Assembly: GCF_002303925.1 (NCBI RefSeq)
Contig: NZ_MRCS01000039.1
Location: forward strand, 1 to 64,000
DNA: 64,000 bases
Source of the DNA: Pseudomonas sp. ACN8
GTDB lineage: Bacteria > Pseudomonadota > Gammaproteobacteria > Pseudomonadales > Pseudomonadaceae
Reading direction: 5' to 3'
Under the pieces are notes generated by a model. The model was given only the letters and a program-made list of their open reading frames with translations, did no database searches and had not been told where the DNA came from. Positions 61,187 through 64,000 of this stretch are shown one piece after another; position 1 is the first letter of the stretch, and every line of letters begins with the position of its first letter. The position numbers and the translations under genes are program-made.

Positions 61187-61498
61187 TTACTTCGCCGCAG
61201 CCCGCACCACCGACAACTCCGGCGCCGACGTGCGCCGCTGGCTCAGATACCGCGTACAACTCACCCTCAGGAACGAAGCGAAATTGACCACCTCGCCGCG
61301 GTAGTCCATCACCTCTTCATACAGCTTGGCGATCAACTGATTGGTGGTCATGCCATCGACCTCGGCGATTTCACTGAGGATGTCCCAGAACTGATTCTCC
61401 AGCCGCAGGGTGGTGACCACCCCGCAGATGCGCAGCGAGCGGGAGCGCGATTCGTAGAGTATCGGGTCGGCTTTGACATACAGCTCGCACATGGACAT
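61187..61498 (-). CDS. Ribbon-helix-helix domain protein
   Basis: The 103-residue protein carries the pattern VVTTLRLENQFWDILSEIAE, then MTTNQLIAKLYEE, typical of the RHH_4/Ribbon-helix family found near amino-acid and aldehyde genes. The start is ATG 61496-61498 or, with better spacing from CGAGGG, ATG 61490-61492. It begins 8 bases after the PfpI gene, so the two are cotranscribed. Confidence 0.85.
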   Translation of the reverse strand: MSMCELYVKADPILYESRSRSLRICGVVTTLRLENQFWDILSEIAEVDGMTTNQLIAKLYEEVMDYRGEVVNFASFLRVSCTRYLSQRRTSAPELSVVRAAAK

Positions 61499-61506
61499 GG
61501 CCCTCG

Positions 61507-62088
61507 TTACAGCGTGATTTTGGTGCCCAGCAACCCCAGGAAACCGGCCAGCCAGTTCGGGTGTGCAGGCCAGGCCGGCGCCGTGGCCAGATTGCCCTGG
61601 ACATGGCCGTCCGTCACCGGAATATCGATATAGGTACCGCCCGCCAGTCGCACTTCCGGAGCGCAGGCCGGATAAGCGCTGCATTCGCGACCTTCGAGAA
61701 CACCCGCTGCCGCCAGCAACTGCGCGCCGTGGCACACGGCAGCGATCGGCTTGCCGGCCTTGTCGAATGCGCGCACCAGTTCCAGGACTTTTTCGTTCAG
61801 GCGCAGGTACTCCGGCGCGCGGCCGCCCGGAATCAGCACCGCGTCATAATCGGCGGCGTTGACCTTGGCGAAATCGAAGTTCAGGGCAAACAGGTGACCG
61901 GGTTTTTCACTGTAGGTCTGGTCGCCTTCAAAGTCATGGATCGCCGTGCGCACGGTCTGGCCGGCGGCTTTGTCCGGGCAAACGGCGTGCACCGTGTGGC
62001 CGACCATCAGCAACGCCTGGAACGGCACCATCACTTCATAGTCTTCGACGTAATCACCGACCAGCATCAGAATTTTTTTTGCCGCCAT
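61507..62088 (-). CDS. DJ-1/PfpI family protein
   Basis: The 193-residue protein has the nucleophile elbow AAVCHGAQLL with Cys119 and His120 and an acidic Glu18 in DYVEDYE, the triad parts of the DJ-1/PfpI fold. Members act as glyoxalase III, amidase or protease-like enzymes. AGGAG precedes the start. It is followed by the RHH gene. Confidence 0.92.
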   Translation of the reverse strand: MAAKKILMLVGDYVEDYEVMVPFQALLMVGHTVHAVCPDKAAGQTVRTAIHDFEGDQTYSEKPGHLFALNFDFAKVNAADYDAVLIPGGRAPEYLRLNEKVLELVRAFDKAGKPIAAVCHGAQLLAAAGVLEGRECSAYPACAPEVRLAGGTYIDIPVTDGHVQGNLATAPAWPAHPNWLAGFLGLLGTKITL

Positions 62089-62184
62089 GGGGAGGACTCC
62101 TCTGGAAGTGGGCTTGCAGGAGTATTCAAGTTAGTCCGATTCCGCGGGAGTGGGTAATAACCAGCTACTACTGTGTAATCGTTC

Positions 62185-62244
62185 TTCGCGAGCAGGCTCG
62201 CACAAGGACGACACAATCCCTGTGGGAGCGAGCCTGCTCGCGAA
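62185..62244. repeat. REPIN, short left arm
   Basis: TTCGCGAGCAGGCTCGCACA lacks part of the usual CTCCC; the right arm TGTGGGAGCGAGCCTGCTCG is complete. Both lie in the divergent gap between PfpI and the EamA gene. Confidence 0.85.
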
Positions 62245-62354
62245 GTGGCCCGCAAACTGTACGGATAACTCTGCGACTAGCTGTAACAGCGGGAAACCCA
62301 CGGTTTATGGCTATATGAAGCCCTATCCCATTTCCCAATATTCTGGTTGCCATC

Positions 62355-63263
62355 ATGTCCTCGCGCGAAAACACCGGCATGGCCCTGGGCCTGCTCGGCG
62401 TTGTGATTTTCAGCCTTACTCTGCCCTTCACGCGGATCGTCGTGCAGGAACTGCACCCGCTGCTCAACGGCCTGGGCCGGGCACTGTTTGCGGCGGTTCC
62501 GGCGGCGTTGCTGTTGCTGTGGCACCGGGAAAAATGGCCGACCTGGAAACAAGTCAAAGGCCTGACGTTGGTGATGGCCGGGGTGATCCTCGGTTTCCCG
62601 GTGTTGTCGGCCTGGGCCATGCAAACCTTGCCGGCGTCCCACGGTGCGCTGGTCAACGGTTTGCAGCCGCTGTGCGTGGCGCTGTATGCCGCGTGGCTGT
62701 CCCATGAGCGGCCGTCGAAAGCCTTCTGGGCCTGCGCCGCATTGGGCAGCGCGCTGGTGCTCGGTTATGCACTGATCAGCGGTGCCGGCAGCATTCAGGT
62801 CGGTGACTTGCTGATGCTTGGCGCCATTGCAGTGGGCGGACTGGGCTACGCCGAGGGAGGCCGACTGGCCAGGGAAATGGGCGGTTGGCAGGTGATCTGC
62901 TGGGCGCTGGTGCTGTCGACGCCGCTGCTGATCGGGCCGGTGGTATATCTGGCACTGCAACATCAGGGCGAGATTTCCGCCAAGACCTGGTGGGCCTTCG
63001 GTTATGTCTCGCTGTTTTCGCAATTCATCGGCTTCTTCGCCTGGTACGCCGGGCTGGCCATGGGGGGCATTGCCCGGGTCAGTCAAATCCAGTTGCTGCA
63101 GATTTTCTTCACCATCGCCTTCTCGGCGCTGTTCTTCGGTGAACATGTGGAGCCGATTACCTGGCTGTTTGCTGGCGGGGTGATCGTGACAGTGATGCTG
63201 GGACGCAAGACAGCGGTCAAATCCAATCCTGTGGGAGCGAGCTTGCTCGCGATTGCGGACTGA
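62355..63263 (+). CDS. EamA/DMT-family transporter with REP-encoded C-terminus
   Basis: The 302-residue protein has ten membrane segments in two EamA repeats (ALGLLGVVIFSLTLPFTRIV at the start; ATLGSAL-like second half from about residue 150). The final residues NPVGASLLAIAD are translated from the left arm of a REPIN, which also supplies the stop. The substrate is unknown. Confidence 0.9.
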   Translation: MSSRENTGMALGLLGVVIFSLTLPFTRIVVQELHPLLNGLGRALFAAVPAALLLLWHREKWPTWKQVKGLTLVMAGVILGFPVLSAWAMQTLPASHGALVNGLQPLCVALYAAWLSHERPSKAFWACAALGSALVLGYALISGAGSIQVGDLLMLGAIAVGGLGYAEGGRLAREMGGWQVICWALVLSTPLLIGPVVYLALQHQGEISAKTWWAFGYVSLFSQFIGFFAWYAGLAMGGIARVSQIQLLQIFFTIAFSALFFGEHVEPITWLFAGGVIVTVMLGRKTAVKSNPVGASLLAIAD

Positions 63264-63320
63264 CATTCAACACCTATGTTGGATGTGACGACCCCTTCGC
63301 GAGCAAGCTCGCTCCCACAG
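63230..63320. repeat. REPIN overlapping the end of the EamA gene
   Basis: TGTGGGAGCGAGCTTGCTCG and CGAGCAAGCTCGCTCCCACA are inverted ends around a spacer of about 50 bases. The first arm is coding. Confidence 0.92.
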
Positions 63321-63323
63321 GGG

Positions 63324-64000
63324 TTAGAGAAAGCCGTCAGCGCGCAGCAGGGTTTCCAGGCAATGCTCGCTGATGTGATAGAAATCCTTCAGTTCCTGAA
63401 TCTTCGCCAGCAACCGGGTCGGGTCCACCGGCTCGGCGCGCTTGACTGCCAGGATCATCTTGTTCTTGTTGGTGTGGTCCAGTGAGATGAACTCGAACAC
63501 CTTGGTCTCGTAGCCGCAGGCCTCAAGGAACAACGCGCGCAAACTGTCGGTGACCATCTCCGCCTGCTGGCCCAGGTGCAAGCCGTATTGCAGCATCGGC
63601 TTGAGCAGCGCCGGGCTCTGGATTTGCAGGCGGATCTGTTTGTGGCAGCACGGCGAGCACATGATGATCGAAGCGCCGGAACGGATGCCGGTGTGGATCG
63701 CATAGTCGGTGGCGATATCGCAGGCATGCAGGGCGATCATCACGTCCAGCTCGCTCGGCGCCACGCTGCGCACGTCACCGCACTTGAACACCAGGCCGGG
63801 GTGTTCAAGCCTGGCGGCCGCGGTGTTGCACAGGGTGACCATGTCTTCACGCAGTTCGACGCCGGTCACCTCGCCTTCGGCCTTCAAGGTGTTGCACAGG
63901 TAATCGTGGATGGCGAAAGTCAGGTAGCCCTTGCCCGATCCGAAGTCCGCCACCCGCACCGGTTTGTCCAGCGCCAGGGGCGACGAGGTCAGCGCGTGGC
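63324..64000 (-). CDS. SAM-dependent methyltransferase, 5' end outside the window
   Basis: The frame runs from the stop at 63324 to the window end without a start that must be used: codons before the GTG/ATG candidates near 63959 stay open (SSPLALDKP). Motif I reads VADFGSGKGYLTFA, followed by GVELREDMV and a CSPCCHKQIR segment seen in this group of methyltransferases. About 225 residues are visible; the missing N-terminal part is probably of similar size. Confidence 0.88.
   Translation of the reverse strand, partial: HALTSSPLALDKPVRVADFGSGKGYLTFAIHDYLCNTLKAEGEVTGVELREDMVTLCNTAAARLEHPGLVFKCGDVRSVAPSELDVMIALHACDIATDYAIHTGIRSGASIIMCSPCCHKQIRLQIQSPALLKPMLQYGLHLGQQAEMVTDSLRALFLEACGYETKVFEFISLDHTNKNKMILAVKRAEPVDPTRLLAKIQELKDFYHISEHCLETLLRADGFL

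Noticed and set aside
7142..63320. Repeated palindromes as a CRISPR array
   Set aside because: The repeats are dispersed singly or in inverted pairs between genes and do not form an array with regular spacers; they are REP elements.

Overview
The window is a chromosomal segment of a Pseudomonas species, most likely of the P. fluorescens group. The evidence is the GC-rich coding style, an algU-mucA-mucB-mucD cluster without mucC, a phaG gene, and about sixteen copies of the REP palindrome whose arms read GTGGGAGCGAGCCTGCTCGC or a close variant, which is typical of that group. Gene order is largely core genome. Accessory patches lie at the left edge (1-1810) and downstream of a tRNA-Gly gene (42770-45320).

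Layout. 1-1810: remnants of a type VI secretion effector neighbourhood, namely a probable effector C-terminus and a DUF6708-like membrane protein interrupted by an in-frame TGA. 2054-8589: tRNA-Ser(CGA), purC, an MBL-fold hydrolase, bamC and dapA on the minus strand, then gcvR-like and bcp on the plus strand, a PerM-family permease and a TusA-like protein. 8688-13967: an M48 metalloprotease facing the envelope-stress operon algU-mucA-mucB-mucD. 14520-18742: nadB, the sdhE-ygfX pair, ygfZ and an HDOD protein. 18856-25388: a TctDE two-component system divergent from a tripartite tricarboxylate transporter (tctCBA) and an AbrB-family permease. 25481-28423: ung, an enoyl-CoA hydratase family enzyme and two tyrosine-rich lipoproteins.

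28626-38657 is the most coherent pathway: a sigma54-like promoter, a guanidine-I (ykkC) riboswitch, a three-gene ABC importer, two DUF1989 proteins, a biotin-dependent carboxylase and allophanate hydrolase. The carboxylase family is usually annotated as urea carboxylase. The riboswitch and the DUF1989 pair argue that the operon imports guanidine, carboxylates it, deiminates the product to allophanate and hydrolyses that to ammonia and CO2. A complete REPIN lies in frame inside the carboxylase gene.

38891-42514: a dCache-GGDEF cyclase, a CWC zinc-ribbon protein, rsuA and phaG. 42695-45320: tRNA-Gly(CCC), then HigBA and HicAB toxin-antitoxin modules separated by related terminator repeats, a C4-like structured RNA and a small DUF3077-like protein. 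45401-53500: methyltransferases, stress proteins, a PAS-GAF-GGDEF cyclase and transporters with LysR regulators. 53672-56922: an HMG-CoA-lyase, CoA-transferase and LysR cluster. 57054-64000: a DUF4917 protein with SIR2-like motifs, a cupin regulator divergent from two aldolases, small stress proteins, a DJ-1/PfpI protein, an EamA transporter whose C-terminus is REP-encoded, and a methyltransferase cut by the window edge. No rRNA, insertion sequence, prophage structural gene or CRISPR array was seen.
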